From NCBI GenBank assembly GCA_963573385.1, contig CAUYLG010013953.1, positions 1 through 64,000 on the forward strand: 64,000 bases of DNA. The letters run 5' to 3'. Below, one piece after another: positions 43,043 to 54,896 of the stretch. Position numbers and translations under genes: made by a program. The DNA is from Cacajao melanocephalus. Taxonomy: Eukaryota > Chordata > Mammalia > Primates > Pitheciidae. Each line of letters begins with the position of its first letter. Position 1 is the first letter of the stretch. The notes below the pieces were generated by a model. The model did no database searches. It was not told the origin of the DNA and saw only the letters and a list, made by a program, of their open reading frames with translations.

Positions 43043-44770
43043 GTGGGATTCCTGCTTGCTGTTGCTTCTCTTTCACTCTGGATTTAAACATCCATTTTAC
43101 AGACTTAGAAGATCATTTAGAAAATTACCAACATTTAGCCAAAACAGGCATTGGAGTGTTTCATGAAATGGGAATAATTTTTTTTAATGTTCTTGATTGA
43201 TTGGAATAAGGTCTCTGTTTCAAGTTCACCGCTTAGCATTTCATGTTCTCTTGGTTGTGTTTATTTGTTCTGAGATCATTTTCAAAGACTTGGATCCGAT
43301 TTGGCTACATTGTTAAAAGATATCAAGATTACTTAGACCTTGAATTTAGGGTGTTTTTCAACAGATCTTGAAACAGCTGCCAGCCAGTAGGTTTAAATGG
43401 CTATTTCTTCAATGATTGCTTTCAGTGAAGTCTGATTTTATCAAGCTCACTCCCCCTACTCCTAGAGAAAAGCTCATGGCTAAAGATTTTTATCACTAGC
43501 ATTATAGTCGGAAATGCTAAATCTCATGGCTAGAGAAGTATATAAAGGGAGTAGGGCATTGAGCAGAGCGTGCCCACTGAGTGAGGGAAACTTCACAAAA
43601 GACGGTGCCCATCTCCGCATTTCTCATTCTCCCCACTGAAGGTTAAATGTCCCATTGTGAGTTTAGGTTTTTCCTTTTTTAAAAAAATTGTCAACTGAGC
43701 TATAACACGAGCCATTTGCATGTAGCGAATTATTTTAGAAACCACTTTTAAAATAATTCTAAGAAAAATTAGTGCTCATTCAAAATAAACAATATATTGG
43801 GAACTTGAAGCTGATTGGCATGAATAGTGACAGAAGGACCAATGGAAATATTGCATATAAGGGCACACACTAAACTGTAAAATCCTAGGTGGTAAATTAT
43901 TTCTATGATTGCCATCGATAGCAATAGTAAAACCACCAATATTTACATTGAGATGGTTCAAGACAAAGCATATGATGAGTCTTTCTGCAATTGTCTGTTT
44001 GATTACAAAAGCTTTGACAGATTGTGTATATTTGCGTGTATATTTTTCCTCTTTCTGTTAATCATAATAATATGTGCTTAATATATCTGTAGCAGCAGCT
44101 GGCAGCTCCATGTTCTCTCCTCCTTAAACCCAGGTCTTGCGGTATGGGGTTGTGCATACAGAGCAGGTCTCTTCTGCTCTTTCCTTTCACTTCTCTGACT
44201 CCCCCTTTCTTCTCCTCTATCCCTGCTTGCATTCTTGCCTGTCTCTCCTTCTCTTTCCCCCCATCACTTTATCTCTCCTTTCTGTATTGCCTCACATTTC
44301 CTCCCTTTCTTTATTCACCTTTCCCTGAACTAAGCCTCTGGGAAGGTTTCCAGGAATGTGCTTTTGTCCTCTGACTATAGGGGAGTATAATTTGAAAACA
44401 TTTTTTTCATGAAACCAGGCAAGACCTTCCAACTTGATTTGTCAAGTGTGGTATGTCTTTTTGTGGCCCATTAAACACTGACAAATAAAATTTTGGACAG
44501 GAGCTAGCTTTGCCTTTAATGGAATAAAGTTCTCAGAAATGTAAGTGGGTCTCTCTCTTTTATTGCTAAGTGGACTATTATGTGACTTGTAGGCATTGGT
44601 GTCAATGGGTACTTCAGTAAAGGGGCAATGGACAACTTGGCACAAAAGGAATGACCTTCCCATTGACCAAACTCACAGCAAGTAATACAGGTAGTGACAG
44701 GATCAAACTCACAGCAAGTAATCCAGGTAATCACAGGAGGCTGACTGGTGGTATTTTCCTTCTGTCCTAG

Positions 44771-44866
44771 GATGCTGCCTCCCTCGGTTCCCAGAAGGGT
44801 GGGATCACCAAGCATGGCTGGCTGTACAAAGGCAACATGAACAGTGCCATCAGCGTGACCATGAGG
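44771..44866 (+). CDS. DOCK9: DOCK9 coding exon e, start of PH domain (about residues 164-195)
   Basis: This 96-nt phase-0 exon encodes 32 residues, [20 protein letters not shown] followed by [12 protein letters not shown]. The motif KHGWLYKGN is the first beta strand of a pleckstrin-homology domain, whose Lys residues typically contact phosphoinositide. The acceptor is ttctgtcctag and the donor gtgagg. The DOCK9 PH domain (about 173-280) is known to help membrane recruitment. Skipping this exon would keep frame but delete strand 1, so it should destroy the PH fold. Confidence 0.96.
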
Positions 44867-45825
44867 GTGAGGACGCGTGTCACTCTGCCCTCCCCTCTCA
44901 CAAGCCCTTTCTGCCATAGAGTGTGAGAACAATGCTCAAGATGAATGTGTATGCTGTTCTTCTTGACAGAGGGGACATTGTCTGGTTCCTAGGATGCTCC
45001 CCTGGTGACAGCACCCCCATTGGCACAGCCCCATCCACCCACTTTCCCTCACTGTCTTCTGACCACCAGCATAAGGAGACCATCCCTGGGCTGGTGCGAA
45101 GGTGCAGTCACTGACATAGGCTTTCTTCTCTGTAGTAACGGAGAAGTGTTCCTTGGTACCTCACAGAATGTCACCAAGGGGCTATGTGTCATGCCAATCC
45201 TGAGCACTTCTGTGGAGATGTACTATAACAAAGTCAAGTAAAGCAAAAATTGAGGACGAAGAAAGAAAAGAGTTGCATAGAAGAGAAGGGTGCATAGAGA
45301 GAACTCTAACTAATAGAAGAAGCTATTCAGAAGAAAAGTGGGACCAGAGAAGGATCAGGACTGATAACAAAGGAAGCAGGGAGATGAACAGGGAGATAAA
45401 AATTAAGGAGGAAATGTGAGTGCCATTACCCTGAGGCTGGAAAATCATTCAGCATCACGAGGGAAAAAATAGTTCCCATTCTGTGAGCAAGAAACCCTGG
45501 AGATTTTAGAGAAAATTTCTGTCCTTCTGTGTTTCATCCCAAATTGGAAGTCCCTGCACTGCTTTTGGGTAGTTATGTAAAATCTCCGATTCTGTGGGTG
45601 AGAAAAATGACCCGGGGATATTAGGGGAACCACCTCCTCAGAACTGAGATGCAGCAATCCTCTTGGATGAGATAGGGAGTCTTAACCCCGCAGTGACCTG
45701 GAACGTCAGCTAGAGTGAGAACGGAAACAGGTTTTATGTAGGTGTGTAGTCATAAGTGGGTTATTGATAGAGATTGTGACCCTCTTCATTTTAAAAGAAT
45801 ATCTGTGTGTGTTTTTTTCTCTCAG

Positions 45826-45960
45826 TCATTTAAGAGACGATTTTTCCACCTGATTCAACTTGGCGATGGATCTTATAATTTGAATTTTTATAAAGATGAA
45901 AAGATCTCCAAAGAACCAAAAGGATCAATATTTCTGGATTCCTGTATGGGTGTGGTTCAG
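45826..45960 (+). CDS. DOCK9: DOCK9 coding exon f, central PH domain (about residues 196-240)
   Basis: This 135-nt phase-0 exon encodes 45 residues, [20 protein letters not shown] through [19 protein letters not shown] to CMGVVQ. KRRFFHL is the usual basic-aromatic PH strand 3, and LNFYKDEK strand 4, followed by the glycine-containing turn. The acceptor ttttttctctcag is strong and the donor is gtaaat. It follows exon e after an intron of only about 0.96 kb. Confidence 0.96.
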
Positions 45961-46149
45961 GTAAATAAGAAAAGAGTTTTACCATCACATTTCCTTATGT
46001 GCAATAGTGCTTATGTGTAAATTAACAGATTTAAGCAAACACTTTCAAAAATGGCAACATGCATGATAGAAAGGTATCTAACTTTAAATGAGGAAAGGCT
46101 TGTTTTTCATTATTATAGAATATGGCACAGATAATGTAGAGGCAGAATT

Positions 46150-46320
46150 ATGCTGTGGCAGGTGGGAGCACTCTGGCTTTGCCACTTTATAGCTGTGTGA
46201 CTTTTGACAGACTACTTAATTCAGATAATGAGACTGTTTCTTTGATATGATAATGAGTGCATTGGATGAATCAATGCAGGGAAATATTTAAAACACTTCA
46301 TAGTATCTCAGTGTTATTTT
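46150..46320 (+). mobile_element. MIR fragment
   Basis: tttgccactttatagctgtg, then a degraded core. It is followed closely by a second, better copy. Confidence 0.6.
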
Positions 46321-46344
46321 TATCACTAGCATTATAGTACCAGT

Positions 46345-46585
46345 GGCTATGTAGATCAGTAAACAGACTAGGTTTCAGCGCAGATTGAGTTCAAATATCT
46401 GCTCCTCCACTTACCAGCTCCGTAACCTTGGAGATGTTATTTAACCTCTCTGTGCCTCAGTTTCTTCATTTGTTAAATAGGGATAATGACAGTACCAAAT
46501 ATGGTTACTGAGAAGGTTAGTTAATTGAACATGTAAAGAGCTTAGAACACTGCCAAAAAATGGTAAGCATTTGGTCAATATTAGT
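46345..46585 (+). mobile_element. MIR copy
   Basis: ccacttaccagctccgtaac, aacctctctgtgcctcagtt, ttgttaaatagggataatg and gagcttagaacactgcc give almost the full MIR core and 3' part. Confidence 0.85.
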
Positions 46586-46849
46586 TTTGTTATCACAGGA
46601 CTGTTGTACTTTTTTATCATAGGGCTTATGTGTTTATCCTTAAAGTATTATCGTTAATTGTTCATAACACATGAATGTATTTTTATTGCAAAAAATCAGA
46701 CAACACAGATAAAATGAAAGTCCTTCTGAACTCCTCCCCTCCTCCTGTCTGTTTTCTGCAGGGAGCTACTACCAGTTTTGCATGCATCCTTCTATAGCTT
46801 TTTAGCATTGTCTTTGGAAGAGAGTTGACAGTTTCCCCATCCATCATCT

Positions 46850-46900
46850 GTCCATCTGTCCGTGCGTCCTTCCATCCATCCATCCATCCATCTGTCCACC
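46850..46900. repeat. (CCAT)n microsatellite, impure
   Basis: Repeated catc/ccat units lie around tccatccatccatccatcc, with variant tgtc units on both sides. Confidence 0.85.
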
Positions 46901-49900
46901 CCTCCATTCATCCAGCCTTGCCACTTTCCAGGAAGATTTAAGGCCACAGCTTACAAGCATACATAGGACATGGGATATCATAAACTTAAAGTGGGGGGCG
47001 AAAGCAGAAAGATGAACAGGGGGTTGGGATAAGGGTGAGAGAAAATAGAGTTAAGGAGAAAGCATATGTTTTGAAGATCCAGCACCTGCTGTGGGTCAGC
47101 CACCACCTGGGCTCTATGCCTTCTAACTTGGAGACCTGTTCAGTCACACAATTCACAGTGCACATAAGATACAGACAATCCAATTAGTCAGAAGCTGCCC
47201 AAGTAGTCTCAGAATGAAGATCATTCAGGCATTTTTCTCAGGGTCCCCCTCAGACAGAAGGCTCTGTGACTAATGAACAGTCTTCCTAACAACGTTTCAC
47301 AAAAGATGCAGTCACCATTATCAAAGAGTTCTCCCTTCAAATGACTCCACGGTGCCTCTTCACATCGGCCTGTAGCTCGATTCTGTAAGGAGATTGTTTG
47401 GTGGGGCCAGTGTGACACAGCTATCTGGTTTGACCAAAGGCATACTTGTTATATATTTACATGGTTACCTAAAATTAAAGTGTACTTTCATCCAAGGAAT
47501 ACATTCATCTGGTTGAAACAGCCCAGTGGTGCTGAAAGGCAGTGCTTCACCCCTGCATCACCCCCACCCACTCACATCCTATTCCCTTGGAATAGTAGTC
47601 TTGCTAGATCACAAGTGTTCACTGCTGTTTATTCATTCATCGATTTTGGACGTCATTGTGTGACTTCCTATGCTGGTAGATAGGATTTTAGCTCCTGGCA
47701 CCCTCCTTTCACTTCTAATCTGGACAAATTGCTTTCCCTGCCCTGCATACCTGCCATCTAGACATCCGGTCTGTCTTCCTCCCTGTGTTGGGCTTCCTGT
47801 TTCTAGGATCTTATGTCTTCCTCTTTCTTGTTCTACTTTCTCGTTTTGGAGGAGTACATCTTTGGCAGCTTCCTGAGGAACTGTGTGTGAGATGTTAACT
47901 TTTTTGAGAATTAGGGTATCTGCTCATATCTTTACTTTTGCATTCACACTTGACTCATAGTTTGGCTGGTTATAAAATCCAAAGTGAAATCATTTTACCT
48001 TGAAATTTCAAAGGTATCCCATTGCCTTCTAGTTTCTGCTGTTGTTTGGAGGATTCTGGTGTTATTCGGAATCCCTGTTTGTGGTCTTCTCTTTAGTGTT
48101 CTGAAATTTTGGTTGTTGTTTCTTGATTTTTATTTTATTTTTTGGCAAGCTTTTTTGTTAAGGTATAGCATATAAATAGAAAATAAGGTATAATATGTAA
48201 ATAGAAAACATATACCTAATGCATGTGTGACTTAGTGAGTCTTTCTGGAGCTCGACTCTCTCTTGTCTTGGTGCTGTTTTATTTCCCATCATCCTGGAGA
48301 CTCTGTCCTGCATATTCTGGCCACCTTGGTCTTCCTCAGCTCTGGTCAGTGTCTTCTACTCAGCAAGATGGCAGGGCTCTGTTCAGATTCCCCTTCCTGT
48401 GCCATGACCCAGACACTGCCTCCAGGCAGAAAGCTGAGGTGATGTGGAGTTCACCCGGTATCTTTCCCTTCCACAGGGAAGGGGCTAAACTGCCTGTTGT
48501 CCCCTATCCGAAAACATTTACTTCATCTGTTTTGTCTAGTTTTCTAGCAATGATGGTGGGAGAGTAAGTCCAGATCCTTTTTCTACCTCATGGTCAGCAG
48601 TGGAAGGGAGGGGTCCAGAATCAGATATCTGCAGGGACCAAGGAAGTAAATTAAGTGACAGAGAGAGGCCTGGTGGCAAAGCAATAGGGAATGCTGGGGT
48701 GATCTAGAGCCCAGTGCCCCACTTAAAGGGGGCATCTGATGCCCACCTGCAGCTGGTGCTGCCAGGTGGAACCCCTAGCTCAAAGATGCCAGGTCATCCG
48801 GTTTCTCAAAACCCCAGAAATACAGAATTTTAGTTAAACCTTGGTAACTTTAATTATTGGTAACTAATTTTAAAAACCACTTTGAAAAATGAATAAAAAA
48901 CACCAAAAGGTACTTTGAGAAGATACAAAAAGGGAAACAAAAAAACCACTGTGCAGTACCCACCCACCCCCACTAAAAAAAAAAAAAAGAAGAAGAAGAA
49001 AGAGGTAAAAGATCAAATATGTGAAACTGTATTTGGGCCCAAGATCAAGACTACAGCACCACTTAATGCTCACTGAAAATTATGTTCAGTCAACAGCTAA
49101 TGTGGATGTAGCTCAGCTGGCAATTCAGCCTCCACTGAAAGCCACCACTACCAACAACCTCATTATATCAGAGTATGTTTATTGACAGTGTTTGTGAAGT
49201 AAGGAGTGCCAGAGTGATTTATCAATGACAGTGAATTAACTTCTTGGGTGGGACAAGTAGTTTTCTTTGTATTCTTTAGTCAAAAGACCTTTAAGTTACT
49301 TTTTAGCTGAGTTTTCTGGCACTGACTTAAAAAAAAAAAAGTAAAGCAAAACTAAATATATTTGGCAACCTCATTTTTTAAAGTAGGAAGTAATTATTTT
49401 TGTTTTATAAGAGAGTTTTGCTGCATGTCTTTGGCCCAGGGGACAGATGCTTATAAGTCCAACAGCCCTGAACTATCAATTAGTCTCTGGGGTGCATTTC
49501 AAAATCTAAGGTTCTGACTTCAGTGGAAGTCTCTTCCTTCAGATTGTCTTTGCAGATGCAGCTGATGGTGTTTTTCGTTTAATAAATTGTATCCAAGACT
49601 TCAAAAGAGGAAAATAATTGTTTTTATCCGTGTCTGTTTATAAAATAAGCATCAAAAGTTGTGATTTAAGGGTTTTTAGAAAATTATTACTTGTGGATGT
49701 TATAAAAAAAAATTAGTTGACTGGTGCTGTGAATTTAAAAAAAAATGCCTAAGCTAAAAATGTTGGAAGTATTTTAGAACCCTTGAAGTTTATTATACTT
49801 ATTTTAGAGATGAGGAAACTGAAAGGGGAATTATTTAGAATTGAGGCCTAATGTTCCACTTTTAACTTTCTCTTTTCACGATTGTGAGTATGCAGGGAAC

Positions 49901-50265
49901 GGAGAAGAGAAAACTCATTTTGTTTCTAGCCTCTGACTTCTTCCTGGTTCTTGCCTTAAAGTTTAAGTGAAATCCAAGGTGGCAATTACTGAGCTGGCCG
50001 CAGACAGTCTGTGCATAAGTGTGTGGCTCTGCCAAGGGGAGCACTTGACTTTGCATTTCTAAGAACTGCGCTGCAAAATCACAGGGCCCTTTGGGAGGGT
50101 TGCCCTGTCCCTGAGACCTCCACCAAGGAACTCTTGCAGGGACTGTGGATTACCCAGTAGGATTGTACTGGCTATGTGGGGGGCTTTCCTGCCCACTCAG
50201 ATGAGTGGGAGTGTTCAATTTCACATCACTCAGCCTGTCCTTACAAGGAATCTTGTGCCATGTTC

Positions 50266-50454
50266 CTCAGAGCTAAACCTCTGTCTAGTGTGGTCAACCT
50301 GGGGAGATTTTGCTCCCTGGAGGGCATCAGGCAATGTCTGGAGACTGGCATCTAGTGGCTTAAGGCCATGAATTTTGCTAAACATCATACAACTCACGGG
50401 CCAGCCCCTCACAACAAAGAATTGGCCGCCCAAGTGTCAGTAGTACGGAGGCTA
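50266..50454 (+). mobile_element. MER20-like hAT fossil
   Basis: ggggagattttgctccctgg, caatgtctggagactgg, gctaaacatcatacaa, aacaaagaattggccgc and the end aagaaatcctgg match the MER20 consensus I know. It lies about 0.66 kb upstream of exon g. Confidence 0.65.
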
Positions 50455-51115
50455 AGAAATCCTGGTCCTAGTGTACGTTCATCTTCCATCCGTTCGCTAC
50501 AGCGCGTGGACTACTGTTCTTGTTCTTTGAGCCAGCCACCCTCTCGCAGACGTGAAAACCGGAGGCATGAGGCAGGGCCACAGACAGGGAGTCCAAATAC
50601 CTTTTGGGATTCATAAAGGATGAGAAAGTTCCAGATAAGTAAGCCAAACATAGTAATAGACAATGGCTGGCTTTTTGAAATGGAATACCATACGCTACCT
50701 CATTTAAAAAAATAGGAGCTGAAGAAATATGAAAATTTTACATGAAATTTCATTTATTAAACAGATAGTTTTCAAACACCCACTATGTGCGAGACACTGC
50801 TCTAGAGACTAAGGATGTGTAGCACTGAACAAAATGGGAGCGTTGAGGAGCTTTCATTCCGCTGCAGGGACACACAGTGAATCAAATAAGTATGTAAAGT
50901 AGGTAATGAGTCAGATGGGAAAATAAAGCTGTGGAGAAAGTAAAGCAGGGAAAGTGGATAGTGATGGGGTTTCATGAGGAGGGGGCTTACAGTTTTAAAT
51001 AGCTTGCTTCTAAATGCCAATGAGATAGCGCCCAGCAGCAAATGAGAGAGAGAAGTTATTTTAAAGCAGTTCTAATTCTTTTAAAATATGTCTCTTTATC
51101 CCTTTTCCATTTCAG

Positions 51116-51290
51116 AACAACAAAGTCAGGCGTTTTGCCTTTGAGCTCAAGATGCAAGACAAAAGTAGTTATCTCTTGGCAGCGGACAGTGAAGTGGAAA
51201 TGGAAGAATGGATCACAATTCTAAATAAGATTCTCCAGCTCAACTTTGAAGCTGCAATGCAAGAAAAGCGAAATGGCGACTCTCACGAAG
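51116..51290 (+). CDS. DOCK9: DOCK9 coding exon g, end of PH domain (about residues 241-299)
   Basis: This 175-nt exon encodes 58 residues plus one base. It starts NNKVRRFAFELKMQDKSSYL and includes LLAADSEVEMEEWITILNK. The C-terminal PH helix with its near-invariant Trp is clear in EVEMEEWITIL. The acceptor is cttttccatttcag. The donor reads gtaggtagg, with a second GT four bases on that would shift the frame if used. The phase-1 end is completed by exon h. A MER20-like fossil lies about 0.66 kb upstream. Confidence 0.96.
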
Positions 51291-51504
51291 GTAGGTAGGC
51301 TTGGCTTCCCCCAGGCACACACACTCTGTGGGTGCCTTTATTTTTTCCAGGTGAGTATAGGAAGGAGACCTGTGTTGTCCAAGTTTGTGAGAGGTGGGAT
51401 GGATAGGAGCTCTTTACAAATAGCCTGTCAGCAAAGATTTTGTCACATTATCACCTACTTCCCAGACATTTTGTATATGGAGATCATGTAAGGGGAAGAA
51501 CCAA

Positions 51505-51720
51505 AGCTTTGGAGGCAGAAAGGAGGACTTGGGTTTGAGTCCCATAAATACCATATTTCAGCTGTGTAGCCTTGAGTAAACAACTTACGTTTTTGGAGCC
51601 TCAGTTTACTCACCTATAAAATGGGAATAAAAATGAAAATTACTGGTCGGATGGGAATAGTAAATAAGAAAATGAATCTCAAGTATCTAGCATAGAATTT
51701 GTACTGTATTATAAAATATT
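51505..51720 (+). mobile_element. MIR copy
   Basis: gggtttgagtcccataa, cagctgtgtagccttgag, gagcctcagtttactcacc and ataaaatgggaat are MIR motifs in order. It begins about 0.2 kb after exon g. Confidence 0.78.
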
Positions 51721-51784
51721 AGTAATAATTAGAATACATGGGAGCCTCAGATTAAATTGGTGAGAAAAATCTGGCTGTATTCTT

Positions 51785-52112
51785 GACAATTCATGTTTTA
51801 GTTCCCAATCCTGGCTTCCTCTTAAAAGTACCTGGGAGCTTTTTAAAAATATTGCTTACCTGGTCCCACAGAAGATTCTGATTTAGTTGGCCTGGGGTGG
51901 AGCCTGGGCAGGTCTGACTTTTAGGGGGTCTCATGGATGTGCCCATGCGGGCCATTGTTCATAACTAGTGTCAGTTCTTATTGGACAGTGTCCATGCTGT
52001 ACCAGCTACTCAGTGTCTTGACTCTCACCACTGGGCCTGTGAATCAGTGTTTTTTCAAAGCCCCCCAATTGTTTCCCATGAGCATCCAGAGTAGGGAACC
52101 ACTGTGTTCGAT
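51785..52112. mobile_element. MER5-like hAT fossil
   Basis: agtacctgggagctttttaa, gaagattctgatttagttgg, gaatcagtg and ggaaccactg follow MER5A/B order, with an insertion or diverged middle. It ends about 95 bases upstream of exon h. Confidence 0.55.
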
Positions 52113-52206
52113 TGAAGGCACCTGAGAGAGATGGCCTTCCTCCTTCTGTTTCAAATGAAATACTGTGAATTACAAGTGACTCCGATAATCTGTTTTGCCA
52201 TTTTAG

Positions 52207-52274
52207 ATGATGAACAAAGCAAATTGGAAGGTTCTGGTTCCGGTTTAGATAGCTACCTGCCGGAACTTGCCAAG
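52207..52274 (+). CDS. DOCK9: DOCK9 coding exon h (about residues 299-321)
   Basis: This 68-nt exon completes the Asp codon split after SHE and encodes DEQSKLEGSGSGLDSYLPEL then AK. It is a Ser/Gly/acidic linker just after the PH domain, likely flexible. The acceptor is tctgttttgccattttag and the donor gtaaca. Exons g and h total 243 nt and only preserve the frame as a pair. Confidence 0.95.
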
Positions 52275-54149
52275 GTAACATCATATATCTTCTGCTCTTC
52301 ATTGAATGCTGTTGAAGTATTTCTCATTTCATTGGTTTGTCCACAGTGGAATCTGTTGAAATCATAACAATTACATTGTGATTACCTCTCTCTTTTTCTG
52401 ACCTGATTATGAGGTGACATGTACTCATGCGGTACAACTTCAGTCTGTCTTCTAAAAAGTACCCTACAAGTGTTCTCCATTTATTTTTAAGTGTTTTTTC
52501 CCCGATAATGCTTAACACTACATCACAAGTACTGAAGAAATAACTGAAATACACAGGTAGGTGTTCTCATGATAACATCTTACTTTCTGTGTTGACACAT
52601 GTGCTCTCCCTTACTTGGGTTAATAGACACAGTTCCAAAGAGGAAGGACCTGGTATCTTGCCACGAAAACCAGGGGTTGCCTGAGTTTCAGAAATTGTTT
52701 CTAGGTCACTCTCAATGGAAAGAAAAATAAGCTATTCCTGTGTCTTACAATTTTGAGAAATTTAAAAGTTACTGAAAAGCACAAAGACAAGCCAACCAAC
52801 CATACTGCCACCTCCCAGATTAAATATCTATTATGATGTTGCCTTTTTAGCTTCCATATTCTTAAAAGTTATAAAATATCAATTATAGTTGAAGTTCTTT
52901 TAAATACTGTCCTTATTCCCATTCTCTTCTCTTCTCACAACCCGAATCAGAAACAAGCACTATTAAAAGTTTTATTTTCATTTTTATATCTTTACAAATA
53001 AATCTGTCATAATGATATATATGGTGTTTAATATGTTTAAAAATGCCTTACAAACACTAACCTACTATATATATTGTTCGGTACTTTAAAAAAATTTAAA
53101 ATTCACCCCTTTTATTTGTACTGTATAGACATTTCAACTGTTCTGTTATTTTTGTTTCTATTATAAACAATGCTACAATGAGTATCCTTGTTCTTGTCTC
53201 CTTGTGTGCATCTGTGAATGATTCTTTCTTAAATGAGAGAAATATCTTTGTCTTCTCTAGCCCTTTGCACTCTTATTCTGTTACTGCCCTTCTATTCTTT
53301 TTTGATACTAGAGTGAAATGGTGGCTCTCCACACCCACATCTTAAACACTATAATAGAACTTGGTTTATCTATATAGGATTATAAATAGACTAGCATTCA
53401 GCATTGACCTTTATTTTAAGACAACATGGCTGTTCTCAAATATAAAATCTCCCTCCCTGGCTGGGACTTCAGAGCATTGTTTTTCTTCAGGACTTGACTG
53501 TTACCACAGTATCTTTTTAGCACCTGCCCATTAAAGCTAATTTTAGTGCCACCATTGTAACCACCTCGTAGTCTGGGAAGAGTTTTGGCTTGTATGTTTG
53601 TGTTGTTGTGTTATGAATGTCTGTGTGTCATATCTTGCATTGAGATTTGCGTTTTTGTTTCTGGATGTTTGGGGGTTCATCATTTCCCAAAACAAAATGT
53701 TTGCACCTGTTTGGGTTTTAGTTTGTTTCAGCAGGTAATATATGTGATGCTGTCTAGGATTCAGAAAGTAACCTTCTGCACTTACTGGGTGAACAGAATA
53801 GATACCTAGAAGATTCGTGTTACTTGAACCTAATGTTGATTAATTATAAATCCATACTTTTTCCTATGAGGATATACAGGAGCTGTCCCCTCTTTTCTTC
53901 TGTTACTACCCAGCCAATATAATTCAGTATTGTTTGATTCTAAGACCTAGGGAGATTTTTAAAATATATACATATATTTGATATAAATGCGTACATTTAT
54001 GTATACTTCTGTTTTTATAAGTGTAATTATATATTTTTTTCTTTTAAAATATTTGGAACTGTTTTTTAAACAATACGTTACAAGTTAGCTTAAGCCATTT
54101 TAGTTGGTGAAATCAGTTTGATTTCAACCCCTGCTTCTTTTTGTTTATA

Positions 54150-54410
54150 TTTAGTTTTTTATTATTTTTATTGAGGTATAATTTACAAAAGCCGAATGTT
54201 CAAGCATGAATTTAGAGCTCAGTGGAGTTCACGTTTGCACACTGATGTAAGCGGCCCTCAGGATAGCTTGTACCTGAGACCCTTGTTATTTTGACCTCCA
54301 TCACTGTAGTTTAGTTTTGACTTTTCTAGAACTTTCTGTGAATGGAGTCATACATGTACTCTTTGTGTCAAGCTTCTTTAGCTAAACATTATGTGACTCA
54401 CCTTAAAAAG
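54150..54410 (-). mobile_element. L1M 3'-end fragment, antisense
   Basis: attattgaggtataatttac-like start, then cctccatcactg and ctgtgaatggagtcatacat, in the order seen in reversed L1M 3' ends. An Alu follows at once. Confidence 0.65.
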
Positions 54411-54418
54411 TTTTGTTA

Positions 54419-54712
<294 letters not shown>

Positions 54713-54815
54713 GGAGATTTTTTTTTAATGTAATAGAATTGAATGGAGAATATGAAAGTACAATGCCCTCAATAATAACATTTTTTATGTAAAATATTGT
54801 TATTACGGGCAGAGT

Positions 54816-54837
54816 ACTATATATATATGGATATGTA

Positions 54838-54895
<58 letters not shown>

Positions 54896-54896
54896 C
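54816..54896. repeat. Compound (TG)n(TA)n(TG)n microsatellite
   Basis: Alternating purine-pyrimidine DNA: TA units, TG units (from 54836), TA units (54852-54871), then TG units to 54894. Confidence 0.93.

Larger units (their letters stand above)
43043..51115 (+). other. DOCK9 introns around the first two PH exons
   Basis: The introns 43043-44770, 44867-45825 and 45961-51115 contain no Alu. The last one has tandem MIR copies near 46.15-46.58 kb, a CCAT-type microsatellite, an A-rich/GAA tract near 48.97-49.0 kb and a MER20-like element. A stretch at about 47.9-48.2 kb looks like an old interspersed repeat that I cannot assign. Other open frames are chance. Confidence 0.65.

Noticed and set aside
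46150..46585. Two neighbouring similar segments that looked like a tandem duplication
   Set aside because: Both are MIR-type SINE sequence; similarity is due to family membership.
46850..46900. Regularly spaced short repeats considered as a CRISPR-like array
   Set aside because: Simple CCAT microsatellite in a vertebrate intron; no spacers.
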